Shown: piece after piece, positions 45,147 through 52,064 of the stretch | Position numbering within the stretch: the first letter of the stretch is position 1 | How the letters are laid out: the number at the start of each line of letters is the position of its first letter | Assembly: GCF_002150805.1 (NCBI RefSeq) | Contig: NZ_MTBA01000004.1 | Coordinates: forward strand, 682,001-746,000 | From: Oceanospirillum sanctuarii | GTDB taxonomy: Bacteria; Pseudomonadota; Gammaproteobacteria; Pseudomonadales; Halomonadaceae | Length of the DNA: 64,000 bases | Reading direction: 5' to 3' | The notes under the pieces: generated by a model | Database searches by the model: none | Told to the model about the DNA's origin: nothing | Seen by the model: only the letters and a program-made list of their open reading frames with translations | Translations under genes and position numbers: made by a program

Positions 45147-45635
45147 TGATAGTTTGTTAACACGCGCAAAACTCCCATGAAGCTTTATTGCTGCTCTGTC
45201 ATAAGCTTGAGCGGCAAGATCAGCAGTGAGAAACGAGCCCAGGTTGTACCTGACGCCCTTCGCAGTAATAACAGCCCTGAAGTTGCCCCTATGAGCACTT
45301 ACACCTTTGTAACCTGATACAGCCTTCCTATTTCTCATATTTTGAGCATGAGAGGCTAAGCGCAAGTTAGACCAGGTGTTATTGGATGGATTACCGTCTA
45401 TATGGTCAACACACTCACTTGGCATCTCTCCCATCATGTATAAGAACGCTAATCTGTGCGCCAAATACTTACGTCCCAAAACCCGAATCTGGATATAACC
45501 ATTCAGCATCAACGAACCGGCAATCGCTCCTTGTTTAACTCCTGGGCGCTTCGTTTTTTGAGTAAAACTCCCTGTTTCCGGATCGTAATCCATAAGGCTT
45601 TTGAGATCGGATTGATTTAAAGAGGGCTGAATCAT
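45132..45635 (-). CDS. HNH-AP2 homing-type endonuclease
   Basis: 167 residues. HNH_3 core: LAHRLAFLYM, CVDHIDGNPSNNTWSNLR and HAQNMRN. C-terminal AP2-like DNA-binding domain (YKGVSAHRGNFRAVITAKG, DLAAQAYDRAAIKLHG). It overlaps both neighbours by ATGA and is bracketed by 24-bp direct repeats, so it looks like a free-standing homing endonuclease that inserted between two coupled genes without breaking coupling. Confidence 0.87.
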   Translation of the reverse strand: MIQPSLNQSDLKSLMDYDPETGSFTQKTKRPGVKQGAIAGSLMLNGYIQIRVLGRKYLAHRLAFLYMMGEMPSECVDHIDGNPSNNTWSNLRLASHAQNMRNRKAVSGYKGVSAHRGNFRAVITAKGVRYNLGSFLTADLAAQAYDRAAIKLHGSFARVNKLSEVAA

Positions 45636-45646
45636 GCGGCCACCTC
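45623..45646. repeat. 24-bp direct repeat, copy 2, flanking the HNH gene
   Basis: Partner of 45123-45146. Together they bound a 500-bp inserted unit. Confidence 0.85.
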
Positions 45647-45952
45647 CGGAGGGGCATATTTGTCTAACAGTGCCTGGGCTGCTGATCGACTGCTCTCTTT
45701 CAGTGTGTAACGGGTGAAATAAGCAGTTCCACCATGGCGGTGTTGGTGTGGGTGTGATTTACGGTCAAATTCCAGACCATGCCGGTGACAAAGTTCGCTG
45801 ATCGTTGAATGTAAGCAGCATTCCCCATAAAGATTCAAAGCCTCAAGCTGAATCATTGATCGCGTCATAAGATAGCGAAGGGCTATAATCTTTTTCGGTG
45901 GCTTACGGCTGGCGGCTTTCTTAACGGGGGTCGCTGGTTGTAACTCTTTCAT
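45632..45952 (-). CDS. Winged-helix-like DNA-binding protein (HTH_39 style)
   Basis: 106 residues. A basic N-terminus (PVKKAASRKPPKKI) is followed by a helix-turn-helix pattern: ALRYLMTRSMIQLEAL, CLHSTISELCHRHGLEF, then a wing (TAYFTRYTL). Similar small proteins lie early in phage and satellite operons. Probable regulator or replication accessory; target unknown. Confidence 0.6.
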   Translation of the reverse strand: MKELQPATPVKKAASRKPPKKIIALRYLMTRSMIQLEALNLYGECCLHSTISELCHRHGLEFDRKSHPHQHRHGGTAYFTRYTLKESSRSAAQALLDKYAPPEVAA

Positions 45953-45965
45953 CTAGCCCCCTCCC

Positions 45966-46214
45966 CTATGCCGCAGACATGGCGGCCATCTCGGCCTGAG
46001 CTGTGTTGGTGAAAGTGTCGAACTGCGCCAGCCATTCAAACAGATCAGCTTGCTTATATCGCACACTGCGCCCCACCTTTAAAAATGGCGGTGCCTGAAC
46101 GCCTGCCAGCTTTCCGGTGGTACGGCTTAAACGAAGAGTGTATTCACTGAAACCCAATGCTTCGGCAGCTTGGGCACTTGTGATTAAAACTGTGTGAGTG
46201 TTTGGTGTACTCAT
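45966..46214 (-). CDS. AlpA/MerR-like excisionase-type regulator
   Basis: 82 residues with ITSAQAAEALGFSEYTLRLS as helix-turn-helix and VGRSVRYKQADLFEWLAQ, the HTH_17 ending typical of AlpA and Xis proteins. AlpA-type proteins switch on integrase or excision in P4-like elements. First gene of the minus-strand operon. Its GAGGT ribosome-binding site lies within one arm of a 13-bp inverted repeat, and three operator-like palindromes lie upstream. Confidence 0.82.
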   Translation of the reverse strand: MSTPNTHTVLITSAQAAEALGFSEYTLRLSRTTGKLAGVQAPPFLKVGRSVRYKQADLFEWLAQFDTFTNTAQAEMAAMSAA

Positions 46215-46219
46215 GTTTT

Positions 46220-46284
46220 ACCTCGAGGCTCTACGTTGGTTAGTGTGAGCAGAGGTTAAACAGGGTTATAGAGAGCTTCGAGGT
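46220..46284 (-). promoter_or_regulatory. Leader inverted repeat covering the alpA ribosome-binding site
   Basis: ACCTCGAGGCTCT at 46220-46232 and AGAGCTTCGAGGT at 46272-46284 are complementary except one pair. On the mRNA the 3' arm contains GAGGT, five bases before the ATG. Confidence 0.55.
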
Positions 46285-46304
46285 AGGTAAAAAAGGGATT
46301 TTAC

Positions 46305-46365
46305 TGCCGGTATAGATCCCAGAAAAAATTTACCGGCATGATCTCAAAAGAAAAACATACCGGTA
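46305..46365. promoter_or_regulatory. Three TACCGGTA-type operators upstream of alpA
   Basis: TGCCGGTA at 46305-46312, TACCGGCA at 46331-46338, TACCGGTA at 46358-46365; centres 26 and 27 bp apart. All are palindromes or one base off. Confidence 0.6.
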
Positions 46366-46381
46366 TTATTTTCCAAAAATT

Positions 46382-47224
46382 CTATGCTACTGCCTTAATT
46401 TTTGCTCGCCAGTCATCAGTAAACCCATCAGCCATAACTTTATCTAAAAATGGCTTGAGCGTTTTCCGGATGTATTCTTCTCCTTTCTCGCCATTCTGAG
46501 CCTCTTTGAAAAGGGCTGCGGCATAAACACGATAAGGGATCTCTTTACCCTCAACCTGAGCCCAGTAAGACAAATCCAGAAACGGGATAACTTTATGCTC
46601 CGATAACCGGTCTCTAATGGATGGTGTGTGTTTGCCCTTAGCAACAGCAGGCCAGTTCATTTGCTCCCGGAGCTTTGGAAGCAGCTGCTTCAATTCTTTT
46701 AGAATCAAGTCATCTGAGTAATCCAGGTTGATAGAGAGGTTCAAAGTCTGACTCTCAGAAGCAATGGCATTCAAGCTGTTGTTAAAGTCAGCCCGGAATT
46801 TTGCGGATGCCAGGTGCTGCGGCTCAATCCCTACTGAACCGGACAGCCCCATAGCTTCCCTAGCCTGTTCACCAATAAAGTAAGCCTCAAATAGAGAAAC
46901 CGGGCGGATAGCATCGCTGGCGCTTCTGGCCAGTTGTTTACCCTCTGACTTGTTTCTTTGGTTCCAGTAAGCAAACTCTTCTGACTGTAAGTTGGTGCCA
47001 ATGGATTTCCTTGCTTGAGCGTGGCAATGCTCGAAGTTGATCAGCGGGTTTTCCATAATGCTCTGATAATAGAGTTCATCTTCAATGGAAGAGATCTCTT
47101 CCCTCATCAGCAGCCTCGCCTCCAGCTGCTCCAGCAGCTCCAGATCCCCCAAAGCATCAAAGACCTGATACTTATCGACATCGAACCACTCCGGCAACTT
47201 GCCGGTATCCTTGATAACGTCCAT
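46382..47224 (-). CDS. Unknown island protein (DUF6387-like), 280 residues
   Basis: Start ATG 47224 has AAGGGG seven bases upstream; an in-frame start at 47245 adds seven residues. Opens MDVIKDTGKLPEWFDVDKYQ, with mostly helical, charged sequence (LEQLEARLLMREEIS) and a C-terminal FLDLSYWAQVEGKEIPYRVYAAALF segment. Such proteins lie next to integrases in gammaproteobacterial islands; the DUF number is from memory and uncertain. No enzyme motif. Between iteron module C and the operator array. Confidence 0.65.
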   Translation of the reverse strand: MDVIKDTGKLPEWFDVDKYQVFDALGDLELLEQLEARLLMREEISSIEDELYYQSIMENPLINFEHCHAQARKSIGTNLQSEEFAYWNQRNKSEGKQLARSASDAIRPVSLFEAYFIGEQAREAMGLSGSVGIEPQHLASAKFRADFNNSLNAIASESQTLNLSINLDYSDDLILKELKQLLPKLREQMNWPAVAKGKHTPSIRDRLSEHKVIPFLDLSYWAQVEGKEIPYRVYAAALFKEAQNGEKGEEYIRKTLKPFLDKVMADGFTDDWRAKIKAVA

Positions 47225-47376
47225 CAGCCGTCCCCTTAACAGCAACCCTCAATTAAGATCACCAGCCCAGGCAAAGAGGGTGCTTTGCTCTTCGGGTCGT
47301 CACCCTATGGCTGGTACTGTATATTTTTACAGCACTGTCAAAAAACAACAACAAGAAACAAAGCAAAAGGGAAAGA

Positions 47377-47474
47377 ATCCGCAACTTTTCCGCAAATCCG
47401 CAGTTATCCGCAAAACGTCCGCAGGGCTGAAAAGTCTCTGGAATGGGATTTTCCGCAAATCCGCAAAATCCGCA
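47377..47474 (-). repeat. Iteron module C (inverted)
   Basis: On the minus strand TGCGGA-type 7-mers start at 47474, 47465, 47457, 47423, 47412, 47402, 47394 and 47383. Offsets 0, 9, 17, (43 decayed), 51, 62, 72 equal those of A and B, plus two extra units. It faces A and B across the replication genes. Confidence 0.85.
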
Positions 47475-47541
47475 GCGGGTTAGGAATTGCGGAAAAACGA
47501 AAGAAAGCTGGAAGGGATCAACATGCGCCAGCCAATAAAGA

Positions 47542-48894
47542 TTACTCAATCTGCTGGCGCGAACTTTCTAGATCATCAGGTTGATCAGGTGCCGTTGCCC
47601 GACTGGCAAAAACCTCTACAGCATTGCGCTTGTGGTTCGGTCTCAAGTGACCATAGTTTTTAATGGTGGTCTGAATATCGGTATGCGCCATTAGCTCAGA
47701 TACTGCCAATAGGTCTATTCCCGCCATGATCAGCTGACTGGCGAAGTTATGCCGGAGCGTATAAAGCACAAGTTCCCCAGGTAAACCGGCCAACGTCCGG
47801 ACTTTTGCCCAGGGACTTTGCATCGAGGTCTTATCCATCCTTCCGCCTGTTCTTTCAGACGGAAACACATACCCGCTTTCAGGTCTGCCCTTTTGTTCAT
47901 GCCAGGTTGTCAGAACATCAATCACCGGCTGACTGACCGGAAAGGAACGGGGCTCAGGTTGGTGGTGGGCAGTCTTTTCGATTGTCTTTGTGATCGTGGC
48001 AAAGTTCAGGTTCACATGCTCCCAGCGAAGCCCAAAGAGGTCACCAGGTCGAAAACCAGTGAAGTACATGGTCAAGATCCAGGGCTTAACGTGATCCACA
48101 TAAGGCACAGCATCCAGATCCGGCAAATGAGCCTTACCATGCGCTCTGCTATTTCTCCGTTGCTGGCGTTTCTCTTCCTGGTATAAGTCCAGCCCCCTGA
48201 ATAATGCCTCTGTTTCGTGCTGCTCCAGATAACGCCTTCCTTGAGCAGCTGACAATTCAGCCTCTGTCATTGCGGGTTTTTCAAGGCGGTGCCCCTTGAT
48301 CGGGTTAGCCTCAATAAAGCCTTTCGTCACAGCATGATTAAGCAAGGTATTGAGCGCACCATAAATCCGTTCAATCGTTGGCCATGCTAAATCCTGACTC
48401 TCTTTCTGGATCTGCCACCGCTCAATATCTCGGGGTGTAATTTGGGACATTGATTTGGGGAGCAGATCAGCAAAGTGATTGCGGATCATGGTTAGGGTTT
48501 CACGGCCTTTCTTTCTCCGGTTCTGATAAACCGAATAAGCCCCATCCAGATAAGCGGATACCGTCAGTTGCTTTTGAAGATCAGATTCCTTTTTGGCGTT
48601 CTTCTTGATCTCCTGAATATCGACACCTCTCGCCACTCTCCCCAACAGATCCTTAGCCAACTCTCTGGCCTGTTCTGCCGAAAGATCCGGAAAGCGCCCC
48701 AAGGTATAAACTTTTTGGTTGTTGGTGCCGGGTGCCAGGTACTTAATCCGAAAACTAATACTCTTTTTCCCTGGGCGAACATGGAATCCCATAATCTCGG
48801 TATCGAAAACATCCCCCACAGCCTGACCTGAGGAAATTGTTCTCGCCATTTGGAGAAGTTTTTTAGCGGTGATTTTTTCGGTGGTTTTGGCCAT
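47542..48894 (-). CDS. int: Tyrosine recombinase/integrase of the element
   Basis: 450 residues from ATG 48894; in-frame starts at 48927 and 48945 are possible. N-terminal DUF4102-like arm-binding domain (KVYTLGRFPDLSAEQARELAK), core-binding SAM-like domain (about 135-235), and catalytic domain with Arg in TGFRPGDLFGLRW, YTLRHNFASQ (Arg present; the usual His reads Tyr), AHTDIQTTIKNYGH with nucleophile Tyr. It lies next to attR and reads inward. One arm-type repeat lies over its start region, so self-regulation is plausible. Confidence 0.93.
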   Translation of the reverse strand: MAKTTEKITAKKLLQMARTISSGQAVGDVFDTEIMGFHVRPGKKSISFRIKYLAPGTNNQKVYTLGRFPDLSAEQARELAKDLLGRVARGVDIQEIKKNAKKESDLQKQLTVSAYLDGAYSVYQNRRKKGRETLTMIRNHFADLLPKSMSQITPRDIERWQIQKESQDLAWPTIERIYGALNTLLNHAVTKGFIEANPIKGHRLEKPAMTEAELSAAQGRRYLEQHETEALFRGLDLYQEEKRQQRRNSRAHGKAHLPDLDAVPYVDHVKPWILTMYFTGFRPGDLFGLRWEHVNLNFATITKTIEKTAHHQPEPRSFPVSQPVIDVLTTWHEQKGRPESGYVFPSERTGGRMDKTSMQSPWAKVRTLAGLPGELVLYTLRHNFASQLIMAGIDLLAVSELMAHTDIQTTIKNYGHLRPNHKRNAVEVFASRATAPDQPDDLESSRQQIE

Positions 48895-48914
48895 TTTCCT
48901 GTACCTGAAAATTT

Positions 48915-48945
48915 CTAGGTACAGCATAGGTACACAGCGGCACAA
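48915..48945 (+). repeat. Right copy of the 31-bp arm-type repeat
   Basis: One mismatch to 39188-39218. It lies directly upstream of, or over, the integrase start, with a further inverted TGTACC at 48899-48904. Confidence 0.7.
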
Positions 48946-49369
48946 CTTAGAGTCAACACCCTAAAACAATCATAAACGACAAAAAATAGATTAACTAATT
49001 GATATTAAAGGATTTTTTGAAATGAAAAAATTGAAATTGATTGTGACTCGTTTGCCCTTGTTTGTCCAAATTACCCCCTCCTAAGGGGAAGGCCGCAGGT
49101 TCGACTCCTGCTTGGGGCACCATCTCTTCGCTTTCTCTTACCCTTTCCAGCCGAAATAACCTGTTTCAAAATCTGTTCGGCCAGCTGAACACTATCCATT
49201 AGCGACTTTAGCCTGCCATTCTCTGACTTAAGATACGCAGACAAGTTGCAGCCGGATTCAAACAAGGTATTTTTCAGACCTGTTTTCGCCAAAATTGATC
49301 TGCAACGGATAGTTTGCAGCGCAGCTGTGTCATAATGATTCCAAAAGTTAGCTTTTGAAAAGGATTCCT
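48946..49369. other. attR junction and host intergenic region
   Basis: AT-rich element end (48946-49073), attR (49074-49123), then about 245 bases of host DNA before the GGDEF gene. The host part has no convincing gene; a CATAAT -10-like element is near 49331. Confidence 0.45.
49074..49123 (+). repeat. attR: 50-bp direct repeat (tRNA-Arg 3' remnant)
   Basis: Exact copy of 39075-39124 without the tRNA 5' half. Confidence 0.95.
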
Positions 49370-50512
49370 GTGTTAAGAAAGCTGCATCTGACAATAACAA
49401 GAACTTTGCTACTGACTCTGACAGCACTTGCAACGCTAACTCTGATTCCTGATGCCTATGCCGCTCAGGAGCAGGCGGTTAATCGTGTCTACCTGCAATG
49501 GATGTTCTTTGTTACCGCTCTGATTGTCGTGGTGGTTTACTGGAATCGCCGCCTCTCCAATGAGGTTGAAACCCGGGAAACCGCTAACCATCTGGCGCAG
49601 TCCTATCTTGGCATTATCAACCGCTACGTCATTACCTCCCGCACTGATCTGTACGGCAATATTACCGATGTCAGTAAAGCCTTTTGCGATATCTCGGGCT
49701 ATTCCCGCGATGAACTGATCGGCAACAGCCATGGTGTTATCCGTCACCCTCAAACCGATAACAAAGTTTATGAAGAGCTTTGGCACACCCTGAATCAGGA
49801 TCAGAGTTGGTCCGGTGAGATGTGTAACCGTCGCAAAGACGGCACCGCCTACTGGGTTGCCGCTTCCATTACGGCAGATTATGACCAGAAAGGTAAAAAG
49901 ACAGGTTATATCGCGGTACACCAGGATATTACTGACCACCGCATCGTGCGAGAGTTATCTCTTCGTGATCCGCTTACCGGCCTCTATAACCGCCGCTATT
50001 TCAACGAACTGTTTGAATCCATGCTCAAGGGCACCTGTCACCAGTCCTCCCATATCGGGCTGGTTCTGCTGGATATCGACCACTTTAAAAAATTTAATGA
50101 CACCTACGGCCACCAGAAAGGTGATACCGCACTGGCTCAGGTCGCTTTCTGTCTGGAGGAAGTCTGTATTCGTCTGAATAAGGATAACCATACAGCTCAG
50201 GCACACGCTTTCCGCTTGGGGGGTGAAGAGTTCGCATTACTGGCATTGCTGGATGAAGAAGAAGCAGAGCAAGCTTCAGAAGCGATCCGACAGCAGGTAT
50301 TTGATCTGCAGGTTGAACACGTTAATAACGAAGGCTTTGGTGTGATGACCTGCTCTTTAGGCTGCTACAGCGCTCGGGTAAACCCGGAGCTGCCGGCAGA
50401 ACCCGATGAGCTTTTCCGTATTGCGGATCAGGCGCTCTATCGGGCGAAGGATCTGGGCCGAAACCGAACCGAATCCGCCAACACTCAGTTAGCGGATATC
50501 GAACTCTTCTGA
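49370..50512 (+). CDS. PAS-GGDEF diguanylate cyclase, membrane-anchored
   Basis: About 380 residues from GTG 49370 (AAAAGGA six bases upstream; TTG 49355 is in frame). Signal or first helix about 8-30, second helix about 42-62, PAS about 80-200 (ITDVSKAFCDISGYSRDELIG, with RRKDGTAYWV), GGDEF about 210-365 with DPLTGLYNRRYF and active RLGGEEF. No EAL. It makes c-di-GMP; PAS domains with HPQT-type loops often bind haem or flavin. It is the host gene right of the integrated element. Confidence 0.9.
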   Translation: MLRKLHLTITRTLLLTLTALATLTLIPDAYAAQEQAVNRVYLQWMFFVTALIVVVVYWNRRLSNEVETRETANHLAQSYLGIINRYVITSRTDLYGNITDVSKAFCDISGYSRDELIGNSHGVIRHPQTDNKVYEELWHTLNQDQSWSGEMCNRRKDGTAYWVAASITADYDQKGKKTGYIAVHQDITDHRIVRELSLRDPLTGLYNRRYFNELFESMLKGTCHQSSHIGLVLLDIDHFKKFNDTYGHQKGDTALAQVAFCLEEVCIRLNKDNHTAQAHAFRLGGEEFALLALLDEEEAEQASEAIRQQVFDLQVEHVNNEGFGVMTCSLGCYSARVNPELPAEPDELFRIADQALYRAKDLGRNRTESANTQLADIELF

Positions 50513-50530
50513 CCCACATCCTGAATTGAA

Positions 50531-51616
50531 TTACTCCGCAACAGCTGCAGGTTCTGTGGCATCCACCGCCCTTGGCCAGGCATAAAGGATCGCCTTCAGA
50601 AGCGTTGCCAGAGGAATCGCAAAGAAGATCCCCCAGAAGCCCCAGATCCCGCCAAAAGCCAGCACAGCCACGATGATTGCCACCGGGTGCAGATTCACCG
50701 CCTCAGAGAACAGCAGAGGGACCAACACGTTGCCGTCCAGCGCCTGAATCACGCCATACACCAATAACATATAGAAGAAGGTATCGTTCAGGCCAAACTG
50801 GAACATACCGATCAGCACCACAGGTACCGTGACCACGGCAGCACCGATATAAGGTACCAGAACCGAAAGCCCCACCAACACCCCCAGTAGTGCTGAATAC
50901 TGCACACCAAAAGCGATAAGCCCCAGATAAGTTGCTACACCAACAATCACGATCTCAATGAACTTACCGCGAATGTAGTTCGCCAGCTGCTGATCCATTT
51001 CACGCCAGATCCCTGTCATAAAGACACGCTTTTCCGGCAGGTGGCTGACAAACCAGTTGATCAGCAGATCACGGTCTTTCAGCAGGAAGAACACCAGAAT
51101 CGGCACCAGAACCAGATAGATCATGATGGCAAACAGATTCGGCACAGAAGCCAAAGACAGAGACACCAGTTTTTGGCCCACCTGACCGATCTCAACGGCA
51201 GCAACACCGATCAGCTCCTGCATCTGCTCCTGACTGATCAGGCTCGGATACTGCTCCGGAAGTAGCAGAAGCAACTGCTGTCCCGTGGACAACATACCGG
51301 GCAATTCATCAATCAACGCCATCAGCTGCCGCCATACCAGCGGAAAGACCACCAGCACCAAAGCGGATAAGAGGCTGACAAAGACCAGAAATACCAGCAC
51401 AACGGCCAGTTTAAAGGGCACATGAATATCTTCGAGTTTTCTGACCACCCCGGCTAAAAGGTATGCCAGAACCACACTGGCCAGAAACGGAGCCAGCATA
51501 GTGCCCATAAAGATAACGATGCTGAATCCACCGATCAGCAACAGAAAGAAAATAACTGCTTCTTCATCCGAGAAATAACGCTGAGCCCAATAACGGGCCA
51601 CATCCTTCATCGCCAT
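50531..51616 (-). CDS. perM: AI-2E/PerM family permease
   Basis: 361 residues with seven or eight membrane helices; the family pattern IYLVLVPILVFFLLKDRD and the conserved YIGAAVVTVP and GFWGIFFAIPLATLLKAI are present. Members export small molecules or exchange sodium for protons; the substrate here is unknown. Nine bases behind tusA and probably co-transcribed. Confidence 0.9.
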   Translation of the reverse strand: MAMKDVARYWAQRYFSDEEAVIFFLLLIGGFSIVIFMGTMLAPFLASVVLAYLLAGVVRKLEDIHVPFKLAVVLVFLVFVSLLSALVLVVFPLVWRQLMALIDELPGMLSTGQQLLLLLPEQYPSLISQEQMQELIGVAAVEIGQVGQKLVSLSLASVPNLFAIMIYLVLVPILVFFLLKDRDLLINWFVSHLPEKRVFMTGIWREMDQQLANYIRGKFIEIVIVGVATYLGLIAFGVQYSALLGVLVGLSVLVPYIGAAVVTVPVVLIGMFQFGLNDTFFYMLLVYGVIQALDGNVLVPLLFSEAVNLHPVAIIVAVLAFGGIWGFWGIFFAIPLATLLKAILYAWPRAVDATEPAAVAE

Positions 51617-51624
51617 GACGCTAC

Positions 51625-51861
51625 CTATTCCCCTTTCCGGATACAGTAGACAAATTCGTCGCCTTCCTGCTCACGACTGATCAGCTCATGAGGGCTCTGG
51701 CGCACAAAAGCCTCAAAGTCATCCCACGAACCCGCATCTGTTGCCACAACCCGAACGACCTCACCAGCCTGCATCGAATTAAGTGCTAACTTCGCCTTCA
51801 ACAGAGGCATCGGGCAGTGCAGACCTCTGGTATCCAGCTCTTGATCGATTGCTTGCGCCAT
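51625..51861 (-). CDS. tusA: TusA-family sulfurtransferase
   Basis: 78 residues. The active-site CPMP in LDTRGLHCPMPLLKAK carries the persulfide Cys near residue 16. TusA proteins relay sulfur to tRNA thiolation or molybdenum-cofactor enzymes; the Pseudomonas gene at this place (beside bepA and nadA) affects molybdopterin enzymes. Divergent from bepA. Confidence 0.92.
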   Translation of the reverse strand: MAQAIDQELDTRGLHCPMPLLKAKLALNSMQAGEVVRVVATDAGSWDDFEAFVRQSPHELISREQEGDEFVYCIRKGE

Positions 51862-52064
51862 TTGTTCCCTCGGATTAACTATCTGTTTTTATTGGAATCA
51901 TGCTTGTAAAAAACAACGACTGATTAAAGGGGATCACAGCTTAAAGTGCAAGATAATCCCTGTTTCAGGACCAGCTTAACAGTCCTTAACTTTTGCATCA
52001 GAAACTGATGAGGTAACCTGTTGTCTCAACTAAAGGTTTACCTTAAAAAGATGACCGATCGGCG

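Larger units (their letters stand above)
39075..49123. mobile_element. P4-like integrated satellite element in tRNA-Arg(CCT)
   Basis: About 10.0 kb between two identical 50-bp copies of the tRNA 3' half. From the tRNA end: two cargo genes, iteron clusters, a replication operon on the minus strand (DUF3987 helicase-like, Toprim primase-like, small ORFs, Ash/Icd-like ORF with a CI-RNA-like structure, HNH, winged-helix, AlpA), an unknown gene, a third iteron cluster, and a tyrosine integrase next to the right end. There are no capsid, tail, portal or terminase genes. Gene content and the leader structure fit a P4-type phage satellite or related replicative island. The cargo is visibly AT-richer than host genes. 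Confidence 0.92.

Noticed and set aside
47259-47549. 96-codon minus-strand frame over iteron module C
   Set aside because: Again largely iteron-encoded plus a poly-Leu/Phe run; no family likeness.
39188-48945. CRISPR array
   Set aside because: The short repeats here are iterons or arm sites; there is no regular repeat-spacer pattern and no cas gene.
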